Shown here in pieces: positions 1 through 7,184 of a stretch of 19,314 nucleotides of DNA. The notes beneath the pieces were generated by a model. The model ran no database searches. It was not told the DNA's origin and worked only from the letters and a program-made list of their open reading frames with translations. The position numbers and the translations under genes are program-made. Positions within the stretch are counted from its first letter, which is position 1. Each line of letters opens with the position of its first letter. This stretch comes from an uncultured Slackia sp. (GTDB lineage: Bacteria; Actinomycetota; Coriobacteriia; Coriobacteriales; Eggerthellaceae): the NCBI GenBank assembly GCA_900555495.1, contig USLD01000006.1, forward strand, positions 1 through 19,314, written 5' to 3'.

Positions 1-165
1 CGTCAGGTCAAAGAGGCGGTTTCCATTCCGGTCATTGCCAACGGCGACGTGTTCAACGCCAGGGAGGCCGTCCACATCCTGTCCTACACCGGGGCGGATA
101 TGGCTATGATCGGCCGGGCCTGCTTTGGCAACCCCTGGATCTTCCGACAGTCCGCCGCCGCCCTG
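1..165 (+). CDS. dusB: tRNA-dihydrouridine synthase, internal fragment (both ends missing)
   Basis: This is part of a Dus-family flavoenzyme, which reduces uridine to dihydrouridine in tRNA using FMN and NAD(P)H. Frame 1 is open from the first base. The visible stretch is the C-terminal part of the TIM barrel: IPVIANGDV (FMN-phosphate loop), then a TGAD..MIGRA segment, then the family hallmark GNPWIFRQ at 130-150. That hallmark normally lies about two thirds into a protein of roughly 320 residues, so the C-terminal helical domain is missing. No stop follows: the frame runs straight into the antisense of groL. Codons such as AGG, GGG and CGG look unlike those of the neighbouring genes. I read this as a fragment joined to the groL end by rearrangement or assembly error. 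The family call is firm; the DusB subtype is less sure. Confidence 0.8.
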
Positions 166-1785
166 GCCGCCTGCGGCGAGAGCGGACAGGTCCGGACCGT
201 CCTTCGGGATCTCGGAAATCGTGGCCTCGGTGATCAGGATCAGGCCAGCGACGGAGACCGCGGACTGCAGAGCGGTGCGGGTGACCTTCACGGGGTCGGA
301 AACCTGCATCTCGATCATGTTGCCGTACTCGCCGGAAGCGAAGTTCAGACCCTCGCCCTTAGGCAGAGCCTTGACCTTCTCGATCACGATGCCGGCCTCC
401 ATGCCCGCGTTCTGGGCGATGGTGCGCATCGGAGCCTCGAGGGCCTTGCGGACGATGTCGACGCCGACCTGCTCGTCGTGGTTGGCGCACTCGACAGCGT
501 CGAGAGCCGGGATAGCATCGACCAGAGCGACGCCGCCGCCTGCGATGATGCCTTCCTGAACAGCAGCACGGGTTGCCTGCAGGGCGTCCTCGATGCGGCT
601 CTTCTTCTCCTTGAGCTCGGACTCAGTAGCAGCGCCGACCTTCATGACGGCAACGCCGCCGGAGAGCTTGCCCAGACGCTCGTTGAGCTTCTCGCGGTCG
701 AAGTCGGAGTCGACGTGCTCGAGCTCGGCGCGGATCTGGTCGCAACGATCGGCGATGGCCTGCTTGTCGCCTGCGCCGTCGATGATGACGGTGGAGTCCT
801 TGGTGACCTTGACGGTCTTGGCCTGGCCGAGCATGTTCAGCTGGGCCTCGCCGAGAACCAGGCCGAAGTCCTTCGCGATGACCTGGCCGTTGGTAACGAT
901 GGCCATGTCCTCGAGGATGCGCTTGCGGCGGTCGCCGAAGCCGGGGGCCTTGATGGCGGCGCAGGTGAAGGTGCCGCGCAGACGGTTCAGAAGGATGGTG
1001 GACAGAGCCTCGCCGTCGACGTCCTCAGCGACGATGAGCAGCGGGCGGCCGGTCTTGCTAACCTGCTCGAGGATCGGCATGACGTCCTGGATGGAAGAGA
1101 CCTTCTGGTCGGTCAGCAGGATGAAGGGATCCTTGAGGACGGCCTCCATGCGCTCCATATCGGTGGCCATGTACGGGGAGATGTAGCCGCGCTCGTACTG
1201 CATGCCCTCGACGACCTCGATCTCGATGCCGAAGGTCTGGGACTCTTCGACGGAGATGACGCCGTCCTTGCCGACGACCTCCATGGCCTCGGCGATCTTC
1301 TCGCCCACGCCGTCGGAAGTCTGGTCGTCGCGTGCGGAGATGGCGCCGACGGAAGCGATCTGCTCCTTGGTGGAAACGGGAATCGCGTCGGTGGCGATGG
1401 CGTCGACCACGGCAGCGGCGGCCTTCTCGATGCCCGCACGGATGGAGATGGGGTTGGCGCCTGCGGCGATGTTGCGCAGGCCCTCGCTCACCAGGACGTC
1501 GGTGAGCAGCGTGGCGGTGGTGGTGCCGTCGCCCGCGACGTCGTTGGTCTTGGTGGCGGCTTCCTTCACGAGCTGAGCGCCCATGTTCTCGACCGGATCG
1601 GGAAGTTCGACTTCCTTGGCCACGGTAACGCCGTCGTTGGTAACCAGCGGAGCGCCGTAGGTGCGCTCGAGGGCGACGTAGCGGCCCTTGGGGCCGAGGG
1701 TCACCTTGACCGCGTCAGCCAGCTTGGTGACGCCTGCGGCAAGCGCGCCGCGCGCGTCGGTATCGAACTGAATATCTTTTGCCAT
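151..1785 (-). CDS. groL: GroEL chaperonin (60 kDa), extreme C-terminus replaced at a chimeric junction
   Basis: ATP-driven folding chamber of the cytoplasm, acting with the GroES lid. The start MAKDIQFDTDARGALAAG is typical, with an AAGGAGTG ribosome site just upstream. Visible landmarks are TLGPKG near residue 30, the nucleotide-binding GDGTTT at 85-90, and the late signature AAVQEGIIAGGG. The product is about 545 residues down to PDLSALAAGGQGGG, so it is essentially full length. The usual Gly-Met tail and stop are absent. Below about position 150 the frame stays open to the window edge but encodes the reverse of a Dus gene, not GroEL. Its partner groES lies 75 bases upstream in the same transcript and a CIRCE element stands before groES, so heat-shock control by HrcA is expected. 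Confidence 0.96.
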
Positions 1786-1808
1786 GACGATTCACTCCTT
1801 CGTGTGAT

Positions 1809-1838
1809 ACGGCGGACGATGCATGTGCCGTCCGCCGT
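1809..1838 (-). other. Intercistronic hairpin between groES and groL
   Basis: A perfect 10-base-pair inverted repeat (ACGGCGGACG against CGTCCGCCGT) with a 10-base loop fills most of the gap between the groES stop and the groL ribosome site. No T-run follows on the minus strand, so it is not a classical terminator. A role in mRNA processing or in setting the GroES:GroEL ratio is inference. Confidence 0.6.
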
Positions 1839-1860
1839 GGAAATGGCGAGAATGCGGGAT

Positions 1861-2151
1861 TTAGTCGGTGTAGACGCCGTACAGGTCGTCGGAACGCAGG
1901 ATGATGACCTCTTCGTCATCGACCGTGACCTCGGTGCCGCCGAACTTGCCGTACAGCACTCGATCGCCCACCTTGACGGGAACGGGAACCAGGTTGCCGT
2001 CCTTGTCGTGCTTGCCCTCGCCCACGGCCAGAACGACGCCGCTCTGCGGCTTCTCTTTGGCAGCGGAGGCGATGTACAGACCGGAAGCGGTGGTCTCTTC
2101 AGCTTCGTCGCGCTTGATGATGACGCGATCGCCCAAAGGCTTGAGATTCAT
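1861..2151 (-). CDS. groES: GroES co-chaperonin (10 kDa)
   Basis: The heptameric lid of the GroEL chamber. The 96-residue product begins MNLKPLGDRVIIKRDEAEE, the canonical GroES opening. It has the mobile loop region around TTASGLYIASAAKEKPQ (residues about 20-36). It continues through GVVLAVGEGK and the VKVGDRVLYGKFGGTEV strand pair, then ends with VIILRSDDLYGVYTD. Length and order match the family without gaps. A GAGAGGA ribosome site lies about 8 bases before the ATG. It is the first gene of the groES-groL operon, with a CIRCE operator 50 bases upstream and a candidate promoter just beyond that. Confidence 0.97.
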   Translation of the reverse strand: MNLKPLGDRVIIKRDEAEETTASGLYIASAAKEKPQSGVVLAVGEGKHDKDGNLVPVPVKVGDRVLYGKFGGTEVTVDDEEVIILRSDDLYGVYTD

Positions 2152-2200
2152 GATCGTTATCCTCTCTCTAGCTTCCCTTGATAGTGGGGCTTCGTGAGTG

Positions 2201-2227
2201 CTAGCACTGTATGCCTTCGAGTGCTAA
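2201..2227. promoter_or_regulatory. CIRCE operator (HrcA binding site)
   Basis: The right arm GAGTGCTAA (2219-2227) matches the CIRCE consensus exactly. The spacer is the required 9 bases. The left arm CTAGCACTG (2201-2209) matches the consensus TTAGCACTC at 7 of 9 positions. It lies between groES and its candidate promoter, the usual place for HrcA repression. The left arm also overlaps a second GAGTGCTAG half-site (2196-2204), making a perfect 12-base palindrome AGTGCTAGCACT at 2197-2208. Confidence 0.9.
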
Positions 2228-2236
2228 CTGATGGCT

Positions 2237-2264
2237 ATACTACCATCGCTTGGCGCGGATGCAA
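2237..2264 (-). promoter_or_regulatory. Candidate groES-groL promoter
   Basis: On the minus strand TTGCAT (-35 side, 2259-2264) and TAGTAT (-10 side, 2237-2242) are 16 bases apart, directly upstream of CIRCE. A shifted TATAGC -10 with 19-base spacing is also possible. The matches are partial; position relative to CIRCE is the main support. Confidence 0.4.
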
Positions 2265-2442
2265 GAGAAATAACGGCGTTTCAGAGTGTTTCCTGCCAAT
2301 CGTTACGCTTGCGTCATATTCCGCACGCATCATAAACGCGAAGAAGCGTTCGGGGAGGCGGTGTCACAACGCGATTTCGGCGTGAAGCCGCCGACACCCG
2401 CCTCGCGCACGCGCGCTATGTGATTTATAGGCGCAACGCCTT

Positions 2443-2480
2443 CGCCCGATCGATACGCCGCGCGCTCGGGGCGCTTTTTT
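2443..2480 (+). terminator. Weak terminator-like hairpin in the groES / ABC-transporter intergenic region
   Basis: CGCCCGA (2443-2449) can pair with TCGGGGCG (2466-2473) with one bulged base, followed by six Ts (2475-2480). No plus-strand gene lies upstream. It would therefore end either a short untranslated RNA or stray antisense transcription from the groES side. The loop is long (16 bases), so confidence is low. Confidence 0.3.
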
Positions 2481-2659
2481 GCTAAACACTTTTTTGCATA
2501 TTTTCGACCGCTTACCCGATAAAATATGCTTTTGTCGCATTAAAGTGCGTATTTCAATGCATGATTGCCGCATAAAAAGCTTTATTTACTCTTTTTTATA
2601 AAAATCACTCTTTCAAAATAAAGCGCTCTATGCAATAATGCCCCCATCATATTTTTTGT
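2481..2659. other. AT-rich intergenic stretch with three palindromes
   Basis: Between groES and the ABC transporter (no credible gene from 2228 to 2947) the DNA turns sharply AT-rich; 2581-2640 has 14 G/C of 60. It holds a 9-bp inverted repeat GCATATTTT (2496-2504) / AAAATATGC (2521-2529), a second 9-bp repeat GCTTTATTT (2579-2587) / AAATAAAGC (2616-2624), and the 12-base palindrome TTTTTATAAAAA (2593-2604). These resemble regulator binding sites or bent upstream promoter DNA; no protein can be named. Confidence 0.5.
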
Positions 2660-2689
2660 TTGACTGCACAAAATGTGAAACTTGATAAA
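2660..2689 (+). promoter_or_regulatory. Candidate promoter of the amino acid ABC transporter operon
   Basis: TTGACT (2660-2665) is 18 bases from GATAAA (2684-2689), 5 of 6 and 4 of 6 matches to the sigma-70 hexamers. It sits at the downstream edge of the AT-rich palindromic stretch. It would give an mRNA leader of about 250 bases before the solute-binding protein. Confidence 0.4.
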
Positions 2690-2838
2690 GATATATCACC
2701 AGTTCATCAATCATTTATAAGTTGTGCATTATCCCAATTTTTCGAGAAAAATGCCGCTTGCTGCCAAAAGCGGCCGTTCACACGCATCCAAGCGATGCGC
2801 ATAAAGCGCGCGACGCCTTCGACCAGAAACGCCACCGC

Positions 2839-2878
2839 GCGCGTCGGCATCCGACGCGCCGGCAAGCCCGACGGATGC
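2839..2878 (+). other. Two mutually exclusive hairpins in the ABC-operon leader
   Basis: GCGCGTCGG (2839-2847) pairs perfectly with CCGACGCGC (2851-2859) over a 3-base loop. GCATCCG (2847-2853) can instead pair with CGGATGC (2872-2878). The two structures share bases and cannot form together. They end about 70 bases before the solute-binding-protein start codon. No known riboswitch consensus was recognised. Confidence 0.4.
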
Positions 2879-2947
2879 GCGCCCTTCATCCAACCGATCG
2901 CGGCACGAACGCCGCTTCGGCATAAGCCCCCGCAGAAAGGACCACGC

Positions 2948-3757
2948 ATGATGAAGAAAAAAGCCCTCTTCCTCACCCTGGCGGTCGCCGCCCTCTGTGC
3001 GCTTCCGCTGCTCGCCTCCTGTTCCGGAGACGGGTCGTCCGACACCTCCGAGCCTGCTGCCGACGGCAGCTACACCCTCATCGAGGACGGCAAGCTCACC
3101 GTGGCCGCATCGCTCGACTTCCCGCCGTTCGAGAACCTCAATAACGGCAATGTCGAAGGTTTCGAGGTCGACCTGATGAAGGCCATCTCCGACAAGCTCG
3201 GCCTTGAGTGCAACTACCTGCCCACCATGAAGTTCGACACCATCATTCCCGCCCTGGTGGCAGGCGGCACCGCCGATGTCGGCGTTTCCGGCTTCACCAT
3301 CACGCCCGAGCGCGAAGAAGAAGTGGACTTCTCCACCCCGTTCTGCGACACCAACCAGTGCATCGTCGTGCTGAACGGATCCGACATCGCCGATGAAACC
3401 CAGCTCGCAGGCAAGCGCATCGGCGCCGAGACCGGCACCACCGGCCTGACCTGGTCCAAGGAAAACCTCACCGACGCTCAGGAAATCGTCGCCTTCGATG
3501 AATATCCCGCCGTCTTCGCCGCCCTGCAGTCCGGCCAGGTCGCAGCAGCCGTCCTGGACAAGCCCGTCGCCGACTACTACATCAAGGTCGCCTACTCCGA
3601 CTGCCAGGTAGTCAAAGAAATTCCCACCGGCGAGCAGTACGGCATCGCCGTGAGCAAGGAGAACCCGAACCTCACCGCCGCCATCAATGACGCCATCGCC
3701 GAGCTCCAGGCCGACGGCACCATCGCCGAACTCAACCAGAAGTGGTTCGGCATCTAA
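2948..3757 (+). CDS. Polar amino acid ABC transporter, substrate-binding lipoprotein
   Basis: A family 3 solute-binding protein, anchored outside the membrane, that delivers an amino acid to the permease encoded next. The start is the ATG at 2948, behind AGAAAGGA. The open frame extends upstream but only over non-coding leader. Residues 1-25 form a lipoprotein signal (MMKKK, hydrophobic core, lipobox LASC with Cys25). The mature 269-residue precursor carries the family run FDTIIPALVAGGTADVGVSG followed by TITPEREEEVDFSTPF. Arg122 and Asp204 (AVLDKP) sit where family members hold the ligand carboxylate and amino groups. Arginine or another cationic or polar amino acid is plausible given the arginine enzymes nearby, but the ligand cannot be read from sequence alone. 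Confidence 0.93.
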   Translation: MMKKKALFLTLAVAALCALPLLASCSGDGSSDTSEPAADGSYTLIEDGKLTVAASLDFPPFENLNNGNVEGFEVDLMKAISDKLGLECNYLPTMKFDTIIPALVAGGTADVGVSGFTITPEREEEVDFSTPFCDTNQCIVVLNGSDIADETQLAGKRIGAETGTTGLTWSKENLTDAQEIVAFDEYPAVFAALQSGQVAAAVLDKPVADYYIKVAYSDCQVVKEIPTGEQYGIAVSKENPNLTAAINDAIAELQADGTIAELNQKWFGI

Positions 3758-3771
3758 GACTCGATCGGACG

Positions 3772-3844
3772 CGCCGCTGTCGCGCTGAAGGCGCGGCAGC
3801 GGCGTCCTTGTCGGGCACATGCCTCCGTGCCCGACAAGGACGCC
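3772..3844 (+). other. Tandem strong hairpins between binding protein and permease genes
   Basis: Two stem-loops fill the 134-base gap. The first pairs 3772-3785 with 3791-3804 (14 pairs, one G-U, 5-base loop). The second pairs 3801-3818 with 3827-3844 (18 perfect pairs, 8-base loop). They share bases 3801-3804. No T-run follows, so they more likely stabilise the upstream mRNA or act as a partial terminator that gives more binding protein than permease. That role is inference from similar arrangements in transporter operons. Confidence 0.65.
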
Positions 3845-3891
3845 TTGCGCCCGTACGCGATACTGTGGATTCCCGTTAGAAAGGCATCGTC

Positions 3892-5286
3892 ATGGACACC
3901 TTCGCTTCGCCGTCGCGTCGAAAGCACGTGCTTGCGCGAGCCGCTTGCATCGTCGCATGCGCGATCGCAACCCTCTTCCTCGGCCTCGTGCTGACCTCCA
4001 CCGCGCCCTCCCAGGCGCATGCTCTCGAAGTGGAAGCCTGCACCGCCGCGCCGAACGAAGACGGCGGCAACCGCATTCTCGGAGCCACCCCCACCCGCGT
4101 CACGTGGCGCGCCCATTCCGCCGAAGACGAGAGCCTTTCGCGCATCACGCTCGCTTTCGCCGACGGCGTCGAACTGAGCGCCGACAAAGTAAAGGTCACC
4201 GGCCTTTCCGGCCTCGACCGCGTCGAGTTGAACGCCCAGACCAGTGCACCGGGCGACGGAACCATCGTCATCGATATGCCCGAAGCCGCCCCCGCAGGCG
4301 TTTCGTTCCTCGTCGAGATTTACAACGTGGTCTTCCCCGCCGACGGCGGAGAGTTCCAGGTAGCGGCCACCACCGAAGCCGCCGACGGAACCGTGAACGA
4401 ACTCGGCCCCCTGGGAGGCGTCATCACGGTTTCCGGCGTCAGCGTCGCCGAAGGAATCGCCGCATGGCTCAACGATCAAGGCTGGGTCCAGGCTTGGAAT
4501 TCCAACAAGTTCCTGCACCTGTTCTTCGATCCCGCAATCATCGTGACCAGCATCCCGAGCGTGTTCAACGGCTGGTTGGCGGCGCTCGGCATCGTGGTCA
4601 TAGCATTCCCCGCCGCCATCCCCGTGGGCTTCGTGCTCGCCCTGATGCGCATGGCCCGTTTCCGCATCGTGCGCGCCGTGGCAGGCACCTACGTCAACAT
4701 CGTACGCGGCACGCCTATGTTCCTCCAGATCTACATCGCATTCTTCGGTCTGCCGTTGCTGGGCCTCAACATCAACAATTTCGCCTTGGGCTGCTGCGTC
4801 ATGGCTCTGAACTCGAGCGCCTATCTGTGCGAGATCTTCCGCGCAGGCATCCAGTCCATCAGCAAGGGGCAGTTCGAAGCGGCGCGTTCGCTGGGCATGA
4901 ACAGCGTGCAGACCATGATCCATATCATCGCGCCGCAGGCATTCCGCCGCGTCATTCCCACTATGACCAACGAGCTCATCCTGCTGTATAAGGATACCTC
5001 GCTGCTGGCTGCCGTGGGCATCATGGAAACGGTCATGTACGCCAAGACGATTACCGCGGCGACGGGCAACATCACCCCGTACATCGTGGCCGCAGGCTTC
5101 TATCTGATCGTCACGCTGCCCATGAGCCGCATCACCCGCGCCATGGAAGACCGCACCGGCACCCATAAGGTCGCCCTCAAGAAAAAGCCCGCCGACAAAG
5201 AGCCGAAATCGGTTCGCAAGCAGGGCTGGAGCCCCGACCTGAACGCTGCGAAAGACGAACTCGCCATCAAGACGGCAGATTTGTAG
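3892..5286 (+). CDS. Amino acid ABC transporter permease with an extra extracytoplasmic N-terminal domain
   Basis: Membrane subunit of a polar amino acid importer (HisM/GlnP type), 464 residues where about 220-240 is usual. The permease core spans roughly residues 225-420. It has NIVRGTPMFLQI at 269-280 and the cytoplasmic EAA loop starting EAARSLGMNS at 329, which docks on the ATPase. Before it lies a signal-like segment (hydrophobic 17-38, possible cleavage after AHA44). A domain at about 45-215 follows, acidic and alternating like a beta-sandwich, which I cannot assign to a family. Permeases of this type usually have an outside N-terminus, so the extra domain would face the binding protein. 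The C-terminal 45 residues are a charged cytoplasmic tail. The start ATG has AGAAAGG 7 bases upstream. Confidence 0.92.
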   Translation: MDTFASPSRRKHVLARAACIVACAIATLFLGLVLTSTAPSQAHALEVEACTAAPNEDGGNRILGATPTRVTWRAHSAEDESLSRITLAFADGVELSADKVKVTGLSGLDRVELNAQTSAPGDGTIVIDMPEAAPAGVSFLVEIYNVVFPADGGEFQVAATTEAADGTVNELGPLGGVITVSGVSVAEGIAAWLNDQGWVQAWNSNKFLHLFFDPAIIVTSIPSVFNGWLAALGIVVIAFPAAIPVGFVLALMRMARFRIVRAVAGTYVNIVRGTPMFLQIYIAFFGLPLLGLNINNFALGCCVMALNSSAYLCEIFRAGIQSISKGQFEAARSLGMNSVQTMIHIIAPQAFRRVIPTMTNELILLYKDTSLLAAVGIMETVMYAKTITAATGNITPYIVAAGFYLIVTLPMSRITRAMEDRTGTHKVALKKKPADKEPKSVRKQGWSPDLNAAKDELAIKTADL

Positions 5287-5296
5287 GAGGCTCCTG

Positions 5297-6043
5297 ATGA
5301 CCATCGATACGACGAAATCCATCATCCGCATTCGCGACCTGCATAAAAGCTACGGCGACGTGGAAATCCTGAAGGGCATCGACCTGGATGTCTACAAAGG
5401 CGAAGTGGTCGTCATCCTGGGTCCGTCCGGCTCCGGCAAGTCGACCATGCTGCGCTGCGTGAACCGCCTCGAAGAGCCCACCAGCGGCCATATCTACTTC
5501 GAAGACACGGAAATCACCGACAAGAAGACCAACATCAACGAGGTGCGCAAGAACGTCGGCATGGTATTCCAGAACTTCAACCTGTTCCCCCACCTCACGG
5601 CCAAGAAGAACGTCATGATCGCCCAGCAGAAGGTGCTCAAGCGATCGAAAGAAGAAGCCGAGCGCATCGCAATCGAGCAGCTCGAACGCGTCGGCCTGGG
5701 AGAGCGCATGGACCACTACCCCGACGGCCTGTCGGGCGGCCAGCAACAGCGCGTGGCCATCGCCCGAGCGCTTGCCATGAATCCGCACGTGATGCTGTTC
5801 GACGAAGCTACGAGCGCCCTCGACCCCGAACTGGTACGCGGCGTCTTGGACGTCATGCGTCAGCTGGCCAAAGAGGGCATGACCATGATGGTGGTCACCC
5901 ATGAGATGGGCTTCGCCCGCGATGTGGCCGACCACGTGATCTTCATGGAGGACGGCAAGGTGATCGAACGCGGCGCACCCGACGAGGTGTTCAACAACCC
6001 GAAATCGGAACGCACCCGCGCATTCATCGGCAACATCGCCTAA
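5297..6043 (+). CDS. Polar amino acid ABC transporter ATP-binding protein
   Basis: Cytoplasmic ATPase (GlnQ/HisP type) driving the importer. It is 248 residues, the normal length. The Walker A motif is GPSGSGKST at 42-50, the signature LSGGQQQR at 145-152, Walker B MLFDEATSALD at 166-176, and the switch histidine is His202 in VVTHEMGFA. The A-loop tyrosine is in HKSYGDVEIL near residue 19. All catalytic residues are present. The start lies 10 bases after the permease stop, and its AGGAGG ribosome site overlaps that stop, so the two are translationally close. It is the last gene of the three-gene operon; a strong hairpin follows. Confidence 0.97.
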   Translation: MTIDTTKSIIRIRDLHKSYGDVEILKGIDLDVYKGEVVVILGPSGSGKSTMLRCVNRLEEPTSGHIYFEDTEITDKKTNINEVRKNVGMVFQNFNLFPHLTAKKNVMIAQQKVLKRSKEEAERIAIEQLERVGLGERMDHYPDGLSGGQQQRVAIARALAMNPHVMLFDEATSALDPELVRGVLDVMRQLAKEGMTMMVVTHEMGFARDVADHVIFMEDGKVIERGAPDEVFNNPKSERTRAFIGNIA

Positions 6044-6095
6044 GGCGCACCGCTCCCGCCTCCATGCCGACCGATCGGAATAGTCCCGTTCGACA

Positions 6096-6135
6096 AATGG
6101 GCCCCGAGCATCCATCGCGATGTTCGGGGCCCATT
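6096..6135 (+). terminator. Hairpin terminator after the ABC transporter operon
   Basis: A 17-pair stem (6096-6112 with 6119-6135, one G-T pair, 6-base loop) lies 52 bases after the ATPase stop. Only a short T-stretch follows. The gene on the other side is convergent, so it may serve both strands. Confidence 0.6.
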
Positions 6136-6172
6136 CCTATACTGCACAAACGAAGCCTTCGTCTGAAACGAA

Positions 6173-6211
6173 GCGACTCCCCCGTACGACCGAAAGGCCC
6201 GAGGGAGTCGC
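6173..6211 (-). terminator. Possible terminator hairpin of the TetR-family gene
   Basis: GCGACTCCC (6173-6181) pairs with GGGAGTCGC (6203-6211) over a 21-base loop, 27 bases past the regulator's stop codon. No T-run is seen, so it may only be a mRNA 3' end structure. Confidence 0.4.
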
Positions 6212-6238
6212 CATGCGCTTCTATCGATATCGGATTCT

Positions 6239-6874
6239 TTACGCCTTTTCCTCGTCCTCCTGAGCGATCAAGCCATCGCGGCGCATAACGGGATACACCC
6301 ATTCCGCAAGAAGCGCATGAGCGCGCTCATGCGCCGATTCGCCTTCGGAAACAGCCGAGACGGCCGCGCCGTCGACCAGGGCGATGACGAAACGCGGCGT
6401 GACGTCCTTAAGCCCCACACGGTCGATAATGCGCGCCACCGCAGAGTCCAGACGTGCGCGGCCGGCACGATACGCTCTTGTGACGGCCGTCGATTCAGAC
6501 GCGGCCAAAAGCTGCATATAGTGAGGAGCGGCCGTTCCCGCTTCGGCGGGCATGCAGGCCGAAAGGAACAGATCGACCACGCGGTCGCGGCAATCCTGCA
6601 CATCCATCTCTTCGGCCGCATCGGCCACGGATTCGGCGCGGCGAGCCCACGAACGCATGTTGTAGTCGCCCGCTTCATACAGCAGGTCGGAAATAGAATC
6701 GAAGTAATACCCGGTCGAAGATGCGGCAGTATTAGCGCGCTTGGCGACATTGCGATACGTCACCGCGCTCGGACCGTCTTCCTGCATGATCGCGGCCGCT
6801 GCCACGATCAAAGAAGCGCGAGTGATCTGCGCTTTGACAGACTTCGGCTCCTGTGCCGTTTTCTTAACAACCAT
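6239..6874 (-). CDS. TetR-family transcriptional regulator
   Basis: A dimeric DNA-binding repressor that responds to a small ligand. It is 211 residues. The N-terminal helix-turn-helix spans about residues 16-62 and includes AVTYRNVAKRANTAASSTGYYF, with the TetR-typical GxYYHF-like end. The rest is a helical ligand-binding domain without recognisable family, so its effector is unknown. The ATG at 6874 has AGAAGGTG about 7 bases upstream. It is transcribed in the same direction as the MFS transporter upstream but is separated from it by a good terminator, so it probably has its own promoter. The MFS gene, the ABC operon or itself are candidate targets; nothing in the sequence decides. An imperfect inverted repeat (6897-6913) just upstream could be an autoregulatory site. 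Confidence 0.88.
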   Translation of the reverse strand: MVVKKTAQEPKSVKAQITRASLIVAAAAIMQEDGPSAVTYRNVAKRANTAASSTGYYFDSISDLLYEAGDYNMRSWARRAESVADAAEEMDVQDCRDRVVDLFLSACMPAEAGTAAPHYMQLLAASESTAVTRAYRAGRARLDSAVARIIDRVGLKDVTPRFVIALVDGAAVSAVSEGESAHERAHALLAEWVYPVMRRDGLIAQEDEEKA

Positions 6875-7002
6875 AGCGACACCTTCTAGTACTCAAGAGA
6901 CGCAAAGCGCCTCGTATTTGTCATCGTGTTGAGAATGAGCGCACCTCTACCGAAGCATCGGAAACGCAACGTGTCTCTTAGGCGGAAAAGACCGGTACGC
7001 AG
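6875..7002 (-). promoter_or_regulatory. Upstream region of the TetR-family gene
   Basis: No gene is visible between the regulator start and the terminator of the MFS gene. The region holds the ribosome site and an imperfect inverted repeat at 6897-6913 (GAGACGC, AAA, GCGCCTC, one mismatched pair). I see no convincing -35/-10 pair. Confidence 0.35.
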
Positions 7003-7038
7003 AAAAAAAGCAGCGTCCACGCCGACCGCAGACGCTGC
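7003..7038 (-). terminator. Rho-independent terminator of the MFS transporter gene
   Basis: On the minus strand a perfect 8-pair stem (GCAGCGTC / GACGCTGC, 7010-7017 with 7031-7038, 13-base loop) is followed by seven Ts (7003-7009). It lies about 150 bases after the MFS stop. I see nothing coding between them (7039-7184). Confidence 0.85.
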
Positions 7039-7184
7039 AATTCATAATTCTGGAACATTTTAGAACATCGACAGTGTTCCTCATGTCGTCAACCCGATGG
7101 ATCGACAAGCTTTCCAAACCGTCTTCACAGCACCCGTGCGACACCCTTGCGCGGGGCTATGCGTCGAAAAGCCGACATGAACGC

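Noticed and set aside
49..2181. 710-residue plus-strand open frame across groL and groES
   Set aside because: It is the antisense of groL/groES in a GC-rich genome; only its first ~40 codons (Dus) are protein-like.
2660..2947. Upstream in-frame extension of the binding-protein gene
   Set aside because: A lipoprotein signal starts exactly at 2948 behind a ribosome site; a 96-residue extension would bury it.
6947..7144. 65-residue minus-strand frame downstream of the MFS gene
   Set aside because: It spans the Rho-independent terminator and lacks a ribosome site.
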